A stretch of DNA of 64,000 bases from positions 310,001 to 374,000 of the forward strand of contig NZ_JACHXU010000006.1 in the NCBI RefSeq assembly GCF_014192335.1, in the 5' to 3' direction. Shown piece by piece: positions 9,542 through 16,890 of this stretch. How positions within the stretch are numbered: the first letter of the stretch is position 1; the number at the start of each line of letters is the position of its first letter. This DNA is from Aporhodopirellula rubra. GTDB taxonomy: Bacteria; Planctomycetota; Planctomycetia; Pirellulales; Pirellulaceae. The translations under genes and the position numbers were made by a program. Below the pieces are notes generated by a model, which was given only the letters and a program-made list of their open reading frames with translations, was not told the DNA's origin and ran no database searches.

Positions 9542-9575
9542 CTCGAACAACGATCTCATCTGAGCGTTGTTCGAG
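9542..9575 (+). promoter_or_regulatory. Second perfect hairpin before the lipoprotein gene
   Basis: An 11-bp perfect stem, CTCGAACAACG (9542-9552) with CGTTGTTCGAG (9565-9575), has a 12-nt loop. An alternative pairing, AACGCTC (9534-9540) with GAGCGTT (9562-9568), overlaps its right arm, so two exclusive folds are possible between the prepilin and lipoprotein genes. Confidence 0.4.
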
Positions 9576-9638
9576 CATCCCCCTTCTTCGACAACTTCAT
9601 TTTCCTGTCACTCGTATCCAATCCGGTTTGCTCCTTCA

Positions 9639-10091
9639 ATGTGTACGCCTTTCGTGACCTCTCCTAGCTATCGCTTGTTCACAACCTTCATGCTGTGCAC
9701 GATGTGCACCATTGTCGCTTGCGGCCCATCGGGCATCACGCTTTCGGGAACCGTTGACATCGACGGGACTCCCGTCGAGAAAGGCAAGCTCAGCTTGGTT
9801 CCCAAGTCCGGTGTCGACTCGCCGACAGCCATGACCCCAATCATCAACGGTCAATTCACCGTTCCTCCCACCTCGCAACTGCGTGAAGGCCAATTCGATG
9901 TTCGCGTGGTCGTCACTGCCGATCGCGCTCCAAAAACTGAATTGACGTTTCTGCAACCTAATAACAAAGCAGCAATGGGAACGGCGCTAAGCCAGGCCTT
10001 AAAAGACGCGCCTCCTGCGGAAGAAAGCTTCACGATGGATCTCGATGTGAGCGGATCGACCGAGGAGCTCACACTCAGTTTCATCCGCTAA
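9639..10091 (+). CDS. Lipoprotein, carboxypeptidase-regulatory-like fold
   Basis: A 150-residue protein. The ATG at 9639 leads into a hydrophobic stretch ending in the lipobox CTIVAC (cleavage before Cys). The next block, GITLSGTVDIDGTPVEKGKL, followed by SLVPKSG and a strand ending in GQFDVRVVV, is the beta-sandwich typical of the small carboxypeptidase-regulatory-like proteins that planctomycetes encode next to DUF1559 genes. An in-frame ATG at 9567 would add 24 residues that dilute the signal peptide. The protein is expected to be lipid-anchored and to face the periplasm. Partnership with the prepilin upstream is inferred only from repeated adjacency (compare 60687-62221). Confidence 0.75.
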   Translation: MCTPFVTSPSYRLFTTFMLCTMCTIVACGPSGITLSGTVDIDGTPVEKGKLSLVPKSGVDSPTAMTPIINGQFTVPPTSQLREGQFDVRVVVTADRAPKTELTFLQPNNKAAMGTALSQALKDAPPAEESFTMDLDVSGSTEELTLSFIR

Positions 10092-10249
10092 ACGGTCCAC
10101 CACCCACGGCGAACCGGCACACCGTGAGCAAAACCGAATCGCAGAGGTGACGAGATCTGATTGACTCAAATGCCACCAGGAAACCTACGCTTGCGCAATG
10201 ACTCAGCATGCGCAAACATGCCGCCCCATTTCACTGAACCTCTCGATGA

Positions 10250-11172
10250 TCAGATGACGGGGCAAACAGTTAAGGCGTCGAAGTTGACAATCGACTTCGT
10301 CACGTAGACACCTTGTTTTGCTTTAAGTGAACGCGACGTGACGACTCGATTTCGACCAGTCTCTTTGGCGTTCAGAAGCGCGTGATCAGCTGCATTAATC
10401 AGCTGTTCAATTGTTGTGGTTCGAGCATTTCGCTGCGCAGCACCAAAACTCGCAGTCACACCTATTTGCTGGTCCCCGAGCTGGAATGTCCAATCGGCCA
10501 ATTCAGCGCGGACCTGCTCCGCCCAGGCCTGCGCGACATCTTCATCGGCATCAACCAAGATGACACAAAACTCTTCACCACCGTATCTTGCAACGCAGTC
10601 TCCTGGACGTGCGTGGCTGCGAATACGATTGGCGATTCTTCGCAAAACCTTGTCGCCAATTACGTGCCCTAATTGATCATTAATCTTCTTGAAATAGTCA
10701 ACGTCAAGGATAATGCACGACAACGGTGAATTGCTCAAACACGAATCGACCCAATGCCGTTCGAATTCAGAAATCATGGCATGTCGATTTAGCACGCCGG
10801 TCAATGCATCCGATCTCGCAGCTCGTTTCAACTCCGTTACCAGTCGCGCGTTCTCGCTCTGAATCAACTGACGTTGAATCGCATACCGCAGCGTTCGCTC
10901 CAACTCCCGTGAACTCGTGTCACCCTTCAACAGATAATCCTGGGCACCAACATCGAGGGCGTCGAGAGCCATCTTGTCATCGTCCAATCCCGTCATCATG
11001 ACAATCGGGATGTGAGCGAACTGTGATCGTATTTTCCGGATACCGTCTAGACCGAAAGCATCCGGCAATGACAAGTCTAGTAATACGAGGTCACATTGAT
11101 TTTCGGTTAGCCAGTCGAGCGCAGATGCCAATGTACTGCAAATTTCCAAACGGTATTTGCCAGCACACTTAG
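10250..11172 (-). pseudogene. Response regulator-GGDEF diguanylate cyclase, 5' end lost at an IS
   Basis: The C-terminal part is complete: receiver beta3 with phospho-acceptor Asp in CDLVLLDLSLPD, the conserved Lys in AQDYLLKGDT, a short coiled linker, then a GGDEF domain with active site RYGGEEF. An RxxD inhibitory site (RPGD) lies five residues before GGEEF. The receiver's first strand, acidic pair and helix 1 (about 30-40 residues) are missing, and the frame runs straight into the IS701 end at 11173. The first in-frame start is a TTG at 11149, which would give a receiver lacking its acidic pocket. The cyclase domain could still be active if expressed. The missing 5' part is not on the far side of the IS (12805-13157). 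Confidence 0.85.
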
Positions 11173-11260
11173 CTGGACAGCGCCACTTCGTGGCTTTGGA
11201 TTGCGGTAAGTCGTGTTTGCGACGGGACTTATCTCGCTTGACTTGGGAGCCAAAAAGAAA

Positions 11261-11306
11261 CGACCCTCCGTGTGCTTATGTTTCACGACGAAACCACGGA
11301 AGGTCG
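11261..11306 (+). promoter_or_regulatory. Hairpin sequestering the transposase ribosome-binding site (copy 1)
   Basis: CGACCCTCCGTG (11261-11272) pairs with CACGGAAGGTCG (11295-11306), with 11 of 12 positions matched. The right arm contains GGAAGG (11298-11303), the Shine-Dalgarno site of the ATG at 11312. Read-through transcripts from outside would fold and block translation, a known control in several IS families. The same structure is kept in copy 2. Confidence 0.65.
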
Positions 11307-11311
11307 CTCCT

Positions 11312-12764
11312 ATGTCGCTCAAAGATATCGCATCGCTCGGAAAAATGCTTGCCCAATTTCTCGCTCTCTTTGCTGATTGCTTCCACGGCATCAAAGGCCA
11401 GCGATTGTTCGAGGACTGCTATCGGAACTACAGCGAAAGAACGTCGAAGCGATCGCTCTGGGGCAAGGCGTCAAACCAAGAACGCTCCAGAGATTTCTCG
11501 AGTCCGTTCAATGGAACCATGACGAGGTCTTGCGTCGCTGTCGCAGGATCGTCGCCCACGAACAGTCCGACCTGAACGCCATCGGCGTCGTCGACGAAAC
11601 AGGAACCGCCAAAGCGGGAAAGGAAACCGTCGGCGTCAAACGACAGTACAACGGGAACCGCGGCAAAGTCGAAAACGCAGTCGTCAACGTCGCCCTGTCG
11701 TTTGCCACGACAACGTTCCAGTGCTTGATCGCCGCTCGCACATACTTGCCAGAAGACTGGGCCAACGACCGACCGCGCCGAAAAAAACGCATGTCCCCGA
11801 CGACATCGAGTTTCTGACCAAGCCTCAAATCGCCTTGATGCTGATCGACGAGTCGATGGCCGATGGGATCGTGGTGAAAGCCTGGACGTTTGATGAACTC
11901 TACGGACGCGACGGTCAATTCCTAGATGGACTCGACCAGCGGAAGCAAGCGTTTGTCGGTGAAGTTCCGCCGAACTTTTACGCCTGGACGCGGAAGCCCA
12001 AAGTACTGCGAAAAGCCGCACGAAAGACCAAAGGCCGAAGGAAAAAATTTCCGCGGTTGGCTGACCGTGATGCGAAGGCTTGCCAAGTGCAAAACCTCGC
12101 GAGGTACTCGCCCGGCTTGTCCAGCCAAACGCCGCAGCGATACCGAGTTCGTGATTCGCACAAAGGCCCCGAAGTATGGGAAGTCCGCTGGCATGTGGTC
12201 TATCGCAAAACTCACGATGGTCGTTTGGTTAGCTCGCAATGCACATTGATCGTCGCGGAAAATGTTCGCACCGGTGAGGTGAAGTACTTTATCAGCAATC
12301 GTGTTCCTGGTCGTGGTGGTTGGACGCTTCGTGAGCTGTTGCGAGTGGCGTTTGGACGCTGGAAAGTGGAAGCGTGTTTTCGCGAAGCAAAAGAAGAGCT
12401 CGGCTGGGATCACTTTGAATGTCGTGGCTGGGGCTGTGTGCATCGGCACATGATCGTGACGATCGTTTCGCAGTTGTTCTGTGCTCGGGTTCGTTATCAA
12501 ATGTGCCGCAGTGAGGTTGTCACCGATGCTCAACGGCTGACGCTCGAGCAGGTGCGTCGAGCGACCAACATGGTGATCCGCTGCATTGGACTACCGCGAC
12601 AAGTTCGCGAAGCTCAGTACGAGGCTGAGCTCAACCGAATCGTATATTACCAACGCCGCAACGCCGAAGCGAGCTACCACCACCGAAGGAAACGATTCGC
12701 CGCCTATCGAGCGATGGGAATTGATCCCGATACAATCAAAAGAGTCGAGCCAAAATCACCGTGA
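11312..12764 (+). pseudogene. IS701-family transposase, frameshifted
   Basis: Translation from 11312 (MSLKDIASLGKMLAQF...) is in phase with the family only up to about 11411. A deletion of about 14 bp relative to copy 2 then throws it out of frame. The family sequence resumes in another frame (around 11420-11787) with first catalytic Asp in GVVDETGTAKAG. At A7 (11781-11787), in the phase CGA AAA AAA CGC, a -1 shift is needed to continue into the 3' frame (to 12764). That frame holds the second Asp (AWTFDELYG) and the Glu (KVEACFREAKEELGWDHF). The A7 shift is shared with copy 2 and is probably programmed. The upstream deletion is unique to this copy and should inactivate it. Only copy 2 could supply enzyme in trans. 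Confidence 0.85.
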
Positions 12765-12804
12765 AACCAATTCAGCCAAAAGCAAAATGGCGCTGTCCAG
12801 CTAG

Positions 12805-13157
12805 GCAGTCGCAACGTATCCACATGGATTCGTCTAGCAAGAATAGGTCACAACTAAGAGAAACGCGAAAAAACGCATCCGATCGGGAGAATCTGGGACA
12901 CAGGACAGAAGAACGGCCTTCTGGCCATCCCGATCGACACAACCCCACCTGCCACAGCATCGAAAAACCATGCCATTGCGCGAGACAACAGACCGTTGCC
13001 TTAAGCGGGCGACGAATCAAACCAAATCGAGACCGCAACGCGCCCGTCATGCAACGCGCCCGTCATGCAGCGCGGTGGGATAGCGTGTTTAACCCACAGT
13101 CAACACGCGGTCTCGAAGACCACGAATCAGTTAACCAAGGCCATTGCTTCGCGCCGT
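12805..13157. other. Gene-free stretch right of IS701 copy 1
   Basis: This is where the missing 5' part of the response regulator would be expected, but translating the minus strand next to the IS end gives no receiver-like sequence. Small frames on both strands are shadow-like. It includes a 16-bp tandem duplication at 13035-13066. Confidence 0.5.
13035..13066. repeat. 16-bp tandem duplication
   Basis: GCAACGCGCCCGTCAT occurs twice head to tail (13035-13050 and 13051-13066), followed by a partial third copy (GCAGCGCG). It lies in the gene-free stretch beside IS701 copy 1 and looks like slippage or repair at a rearranged junction. Confidence 0.8.
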
Positions 13158-14126
13158 TCAACGAAACTGCGATTGCATGGTTTCCAGGAACAGTTGCAAC
13201 TGATCTGCCGGAAGTTGGTTTATGCCGGCGGCCGCTTTCCGTCCGCCACCGGTCGGAAATTGCCGGACCAGTTCATCTGCCCCGGTTTTCGTTGCCAAGG
13301 GTGCTCGAACACTAACCAAGTATTCGCCGGACGGTAACTCGCTGAGCAGAGCATGCGCCCTGTTTGGGTTATCACGAGCGAGTTGGTTGCTGTAGACGCC
13401 ACTGACTCGTCGAGAAAATGACTCGTTCGGAAACAAGAATGCCGCACACGTCTCCGTTTTTACTTTCGGTTCGATCGAACCGGCTCGCTTCATGTCACTG
13501 TCAAACCCATTTCGCAACGTCTCGAACGTTGTATCCGAGGCGATGAAATCAAACGGATCCGCGTACGGTTGGACTTTGCGATAAAGATCATCAGGCGCGA
13601 AATAAAGATCGTCCAACGTACTACCATACCCATTGTAGTTGAGCAATGTGCCGAGTTGCTCTAACTCGGAGAGTTGAGCATCACTGAGGCCCAAGGGCTC
13701 GGCCGCCGACTTGGCTGCTTCATGAAGATTGTCGCCGTACAGCGCGGTGACCGCCCACGCTAGAAACTGCCCCTTCAAACGCCGATTGACCAGCAGTCCG
13801 GTACAAACATCACCTGCCGTATCGATGTGAGCTGACAGATGCGCGGAATCAGGCACCTCACCGGCGAAGTGATGATCGAAGTAACTCACAGGTACATTGC
13901 TCGCGAGAATTCGGTCGAGCTCTTCGCGATTCTTGTCCAATGAGATGTCAAGAACCGTTACAGAATCGCCCGCATTGACCTGAACACGTTTCAACAGATT
14001 GATGTCACGCTTCACCCCCGTGACCAGCGTGCTTTCGCGTGGATCGGCGAGCCGCAATTGGTGCAACGCGCAGATGCCATCCGCGTCGCCGTTGAAAACG
14101 TCAAAGTGAGCCACGTGGGTCTCCAT
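13158..14126 (-). CDS. DHH-family phosphoesterase
   Basis: A 322-residue protein with the DHH superfamily motifs in order: N-terminal DVFNGDADGICALHQL (motif I), VLDISLDKN (motif II), and SYFDHHFAG (the DHH motif itself). The C-terminal DHHA1-like glycine block reads FPTGGGRKAAAGI. In NrnA-type enzymes this block is GGGGHKxAAG; here the His is replaced by Arg. The metal-binding Asp and His residues are present, so a Mn-dependent phosphodiesterase acting on small phosphorylated or nucleotide substrates is likely; the substrate is not evident. The ATG at 14126 is preferred over upstream in-frame starts because motif I follows directly, as usual. A second, distinct DHH protein (nrnA) is at 25568. 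Confidence 0.8.
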   Translation of the reverse strand: METHVAHFDVFNGDADGICALHQLRLADPRESTLVTGVKRDINLLKRVQVNAGDSVTVLDISLDKNREELDRILASNVPVSYFDHHFAGEVPDSAHLSAHIDTAGDVCTGLLVNRRLKGQFLAWAVTALYGDNLHEAAKSAAEPLGLSDAQLSELEQLGTLLNYNGYGSTLDDLYFAPDDLYRKVQPYADPFDFIASDTTFETLRNGFDSDMKRAGSIEPKVKTETCAAFLFPNESFSRRVSGVYSNQLARDNPNRAHALLSELPSGEYLVSVRAPLATKTGADELVRQFPTGGGRKAAAGINQLPADQLQLFLETMQSQFR

Positions 14127-14354
14127 GCAATAGTGAAAAAGGGCAGCCATCCGGCTGCGGGGCCGAAACACTCAGATTCTAGTAGGAACCCGCCCGAGCG
14201 AAACGGTGCCTAACCGAAATTGACGGCAACAGCCCCCTGGTTCACATCTCGGTGGTCTGCGTGTGAAACAGGCCAAAACGTAAGATATCCGTCGCGGGAG
14301 TTGTCGCACCGGTTACGAGCGTGCCGCCGACAACCACGATTGCTGGTCCGTCTC

Positions 14355-16721
14355 TTAGTACGTCAACTCAGCACCGGTGTAGAACCCGATACCCGGCTGA
14401 TAGACCCCCAGCCCCGATCGATAATCGATGTGCTCTCGGTAGAACTTGTCGCTCACGTTTTCAATACCACTGGTTAACAGTAATGCCCCGCAGCGTTGAT
14501 AGGTCCGAATGTTATAAACCGTGAACCCTGGCGTAGGTGCCTCTTCCAATGTCGCCGCGACTCGATCTTGGTTATCAACGATTCGGGCTGAAAACTCGAC
14601 GCCCCATTTTTTCTCGGGCGACGGATCCTGAACCAACACCCCGATCCGGGTATCCAACGGCGCGATCCCCGGCAACGGTTCCGCTTCGACTGTGTCGTTG
14701 GCACTGCGAGAATCAAACGCCGACAAGCGAGCAGGGTCCAATCGACTGCGATCACGTCCTTCCAAGTAGGTGATGGTTCCGAATGTAGATATCATCGAGG
14801 TGATGTCGGCTTGCCCGTAGGCTTCGATTCCTGACAGTGTTGCTAAGTCCGTATTGACGAACCGAGCCCCCGTTTGAAAACCGTCGGAAGTTCCCGCCGG
14901 ATCCAATAGATCGTAGGTGATGTAGTTTTCGATATAAGCATGGTGAGCATGCACGCCGAGTTGTACCGATTTACCTTGGTACTGCAGACCTAGATCAAAC
15001 TGGTAAAGCCGCTCGGGATCTAGATCGGGATCGCCGTCGAGGAACGTCAAACCTCGTTGCAATGAACCGATGTAGGTGTACTCGGAATACAACTCCGTCA
15101 ACGTTGGTTGACGCATCGCATACCCCAATCCGGCATCCGTGGTCCAGCCATGGCCCAAATTCCGAGTCGCGGTCAAGAATGTCGCCCCGAGGAAATAAGA
15201 CTTATCAAGCGTGGTGTCTTCGAGGTCGCTCAATGGATCTTCCACACCGGCCACAATATCTCGCGAGTCGGTGAAAACACCATCAATACGTGCCCCGCCG
15301 GTCACCAACACGTCGTCAGTAACTTCGGTAATCTTTTCGATGAACAAACCGATATCGAGTGAGTCACTGCGCGGAATCGGATAGTTGTTATCGTTTGTAT
15401 CGGGATCGTAAACATCGAACTCGTTGAGTTCCTGATTCAAATAGATCAGGTCTGTCCCCACAGAGATTTGTCCGCTGCCGGTTAGAAAGGTTGAATCCAT
15501 CCGATAGCCCCCCGACAACGCATCGCCGTCGGTTGTCGTGAATCCGTCGTTCGCACCGATCACCGATGGATAGAATGTTTGCTGCAACAACGGGATCTGG
15601 CGATGCTTACCCGGTCGGTTCGTATTGCCTTCGAACCGCGTGCGGTTGTACCAAACCTCAGCGGTGAATCGGTCGGCAAAACTCGGCATCTCGTTTGTGT
15701 ACGTGACCTCATAGCCGTCCGTCACCAAGAAATCCAAGTCAGTTACCAAACCAGGAAACTCGACGTCCGTTTGATCGAGACGCAGTACGTTCATCTCGAT
15801 CTTCTGATAGTCCGTCAAGTCGAACCCATATGCGACGAACAAATCGCGAGACTTATAGCTCGACGGAATATAAAATCCGTCCTGGCCTGTTTCATAATCG
15901 TTGCCGGTTCGATGCCCATAACTGATATGGAAACCATAGTCCTCGTTTCCGCCCCAATACGATTGCCGTCCGTAGAGTTGCTTGCCATTGGTGTTGTAGG
16001 TAGCACTGGTCGAACCGTGCCCTTCGTAGCCATTTTCAAATCGCGGCGATTGGAGGAATTCCAAATCAACGAAACGAAAACCGGGACCGTATCGACTCGC
16101 GTAAGGGCCTTTGATCAGCACGACGTCTTGGACCAATCGCGAATCGATTTTGCTCATCATCGTATCCAAATCCATCCGCGCCGGAGCCCAATAGGATCCC
16201 GATGCGAGGACTTGGCCAACCCTTTGGCCCCGAACACGTGTGTCCGTGATAATCGGAGTTCGGTTCTGAACCGAGACACCGTGTGCCGACTTGGAACGAC
16301 TCAGCAAATCTCCGAGGTCGGACGTACGGCGTCCCAACGCTTCGGCCCTCAAAACCGCATCGGCTGCGGGGGACGTCGCCAGGACTTCCCGAAGTGGTGG
16401 CAGGTCGTCAACTTGGTTAACGTTACCAAACAGATTGCCGATCCGTGCGTCGGCGGCGAGATCGGTCGTGTTGGACTTGTTTTTAGTATCCTTTTCGCTC
16501 TCACGCTCAGAGTTCCCTGGGGCAACACCGTCGTGCAGGTTATCGTCTCTCTCTTGACCACCTTGAAGTGGTGTGCGCCCCCGTTGTCCAACGGCATCTT
16601 GGGCAGAGAGCGTATGAAACGTAACAAGGCACCAAACCAGCGTGCACTGCAGTGTCAACCGCCACGCGATTGCGGGTTGTGATCGCTTCCATTTAGACAA
16701 TAGTTTTGCTGTTCGACGCAT
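14355..16721 (-). CDS. TonB-dependent outer-membrane receptor
   Basis: A 788-residue protein with a long signal region (WRLTLQCTLVWCLVTFHTLS, cleavage near AQD) and a polar Asn/Glu/Lys-rich linker. The plug domain spans roughly residues 100-225 (PLREVLATSPAADAVLRAE, RVRGQRVGQVLASG, VLIKGPYASRYGPGFRFVDL). The remainder is a beta-barrel of alternating aromatic strands. The last strand, YQPGIGFYTGAELTY, and a preceding GIENVSDKFYREH segment are typical of the receptor C-terminus. It would import a scarce ligand (siderophore, cobalamin or glycan) using TonB energy. The plug replaces the common 'NVDVVRGP' form with QDVVLIKGP. No riboswitch or Fur box is recognisable upstream (16722-16890), so the substrate stays open. 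Confidence 0.85.
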   Translation of the reverse strand: MRRTAKLLSKWKRSQPAIAWRLTLQCTLVWCLVTFHTLSAQDAVGQRGRTPLQGGQERDDNLHDGVAPGNSERESEKDTKNKSNTTDLAADARIGNLFGNVNQVDDLPPLREVLATSPAADAVLRAEALGRRTSDLGDLLSRSKSAHGVSVQNRTPIITDTRVRGQRVGQVLASGSYWAPARMDLDTMMSKIDSRLVQDVVLIKGPYASRYGPGFRFVDLEFLQSPRFENGYEGHGSTSATYNTNGKQLYGRQSYWGGNEDYGFHISYGHRTGNDYETGQDGFYIPSSYKSRDLFVAYGFDLTDYQKIEMNVLRLDQTDVEFPGLVTDLDFLVTDGYEVTYTNEMPSFADRFTAEVWYNRTRFEGNTNRPGKHRQIPLLQQTFYPSVIGANDGFTTTDGDALSGGYRMDSTFLTGSGQISVGTDLIYLNQELNEFDVYDPDTNDNNYPIPRSDSLDIGLFIEKITEVTDDVLVTGGARIDGVFTDSRDIVAGVEDPLSDLEDTTLDKSYFLGATFLTATRNLGHGWTTDAGLGYAMRQPTLTELYSEYTYIGSLQRGLTFLDGDPDLDPERLYQFDLGLQYQGKSVQLGVHAHHAYIENYITYDLLDPAGTSDGFQTGARFVNTDLATLSGIEAYGQADITSMISTFGTITYLEGRDRSRLDPARLSAFDSRSANDTVEAEPLPGIAPLDTRIGVLVQDPSPEKKWGVEFSARIVDNQDRVAATLEEAPTPGFTVYNIRTYQRCGALLLTSGIENVSDKFYREHIDYRSGLGVYQPGIGFYTGAELTY

Positions 16722-16890
16722 CTGTGATCACGGCATCCTTGCTCGTGGCAATCGTCGTTATTTTGATAACGCACTCTTCAGTGGGTTTCGTACGCCCCGC
16801 TAGTTTGGCTTGACGGAACTTCCGCAAAACCTGCAGAATTGTTGCCAACGGACCGCCTTGAACCCAAATACTCGAGTTTCACGCCGCTTT

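Larger units (their letters stand above)
11173..12800 (+). mobile_element. IS701-family insertion sequence, copy 1 (defective)
   Basis: The element is 1628 bp, bounded by 13-bp perfect inverted repeats CTGGACAGCGCCA (11173-11185) and its complement (12788-12800). It is flanked by TTAG on the left (11169-11172) and CTAG on the right (12801-12804). Both fit the YTAR target known for IS701 elements, but they are not identical, so a simple target duplication is not preserved. It is 14 bp shorter than copy 2 (59045-60686). The difference falls near 11411-11430, where the transposase frame is broken. Confidence 0.9.

Noticed and set aside
11781-11787. A7 run in IS701 copy 1 as a sequencing error or simple decay
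   Set aside because: The same run in the same phase and the same two-frame layout occur in copy 2, so shared function is more likely.
12772-13050. Possible missing 5' part of the response regulator right of IS701 copy 1
   Set aside because: Translation of the minus strand next to the IS end gives no receiver-type acidic pair or beta1 strand in any frame.
13035-13066. 16-bp tandem unit as the start of a CRISPR array
   Set aside because: Only two head-to-tail units without spacers and no cas genes in the window.
15579-16682. 367-residue plus-strand frame inside the TonB receptor gene
   Set aside because: The minus strand encodes a complete receptor with plug and barrel motifs; the plus-strand product is shadow-like.
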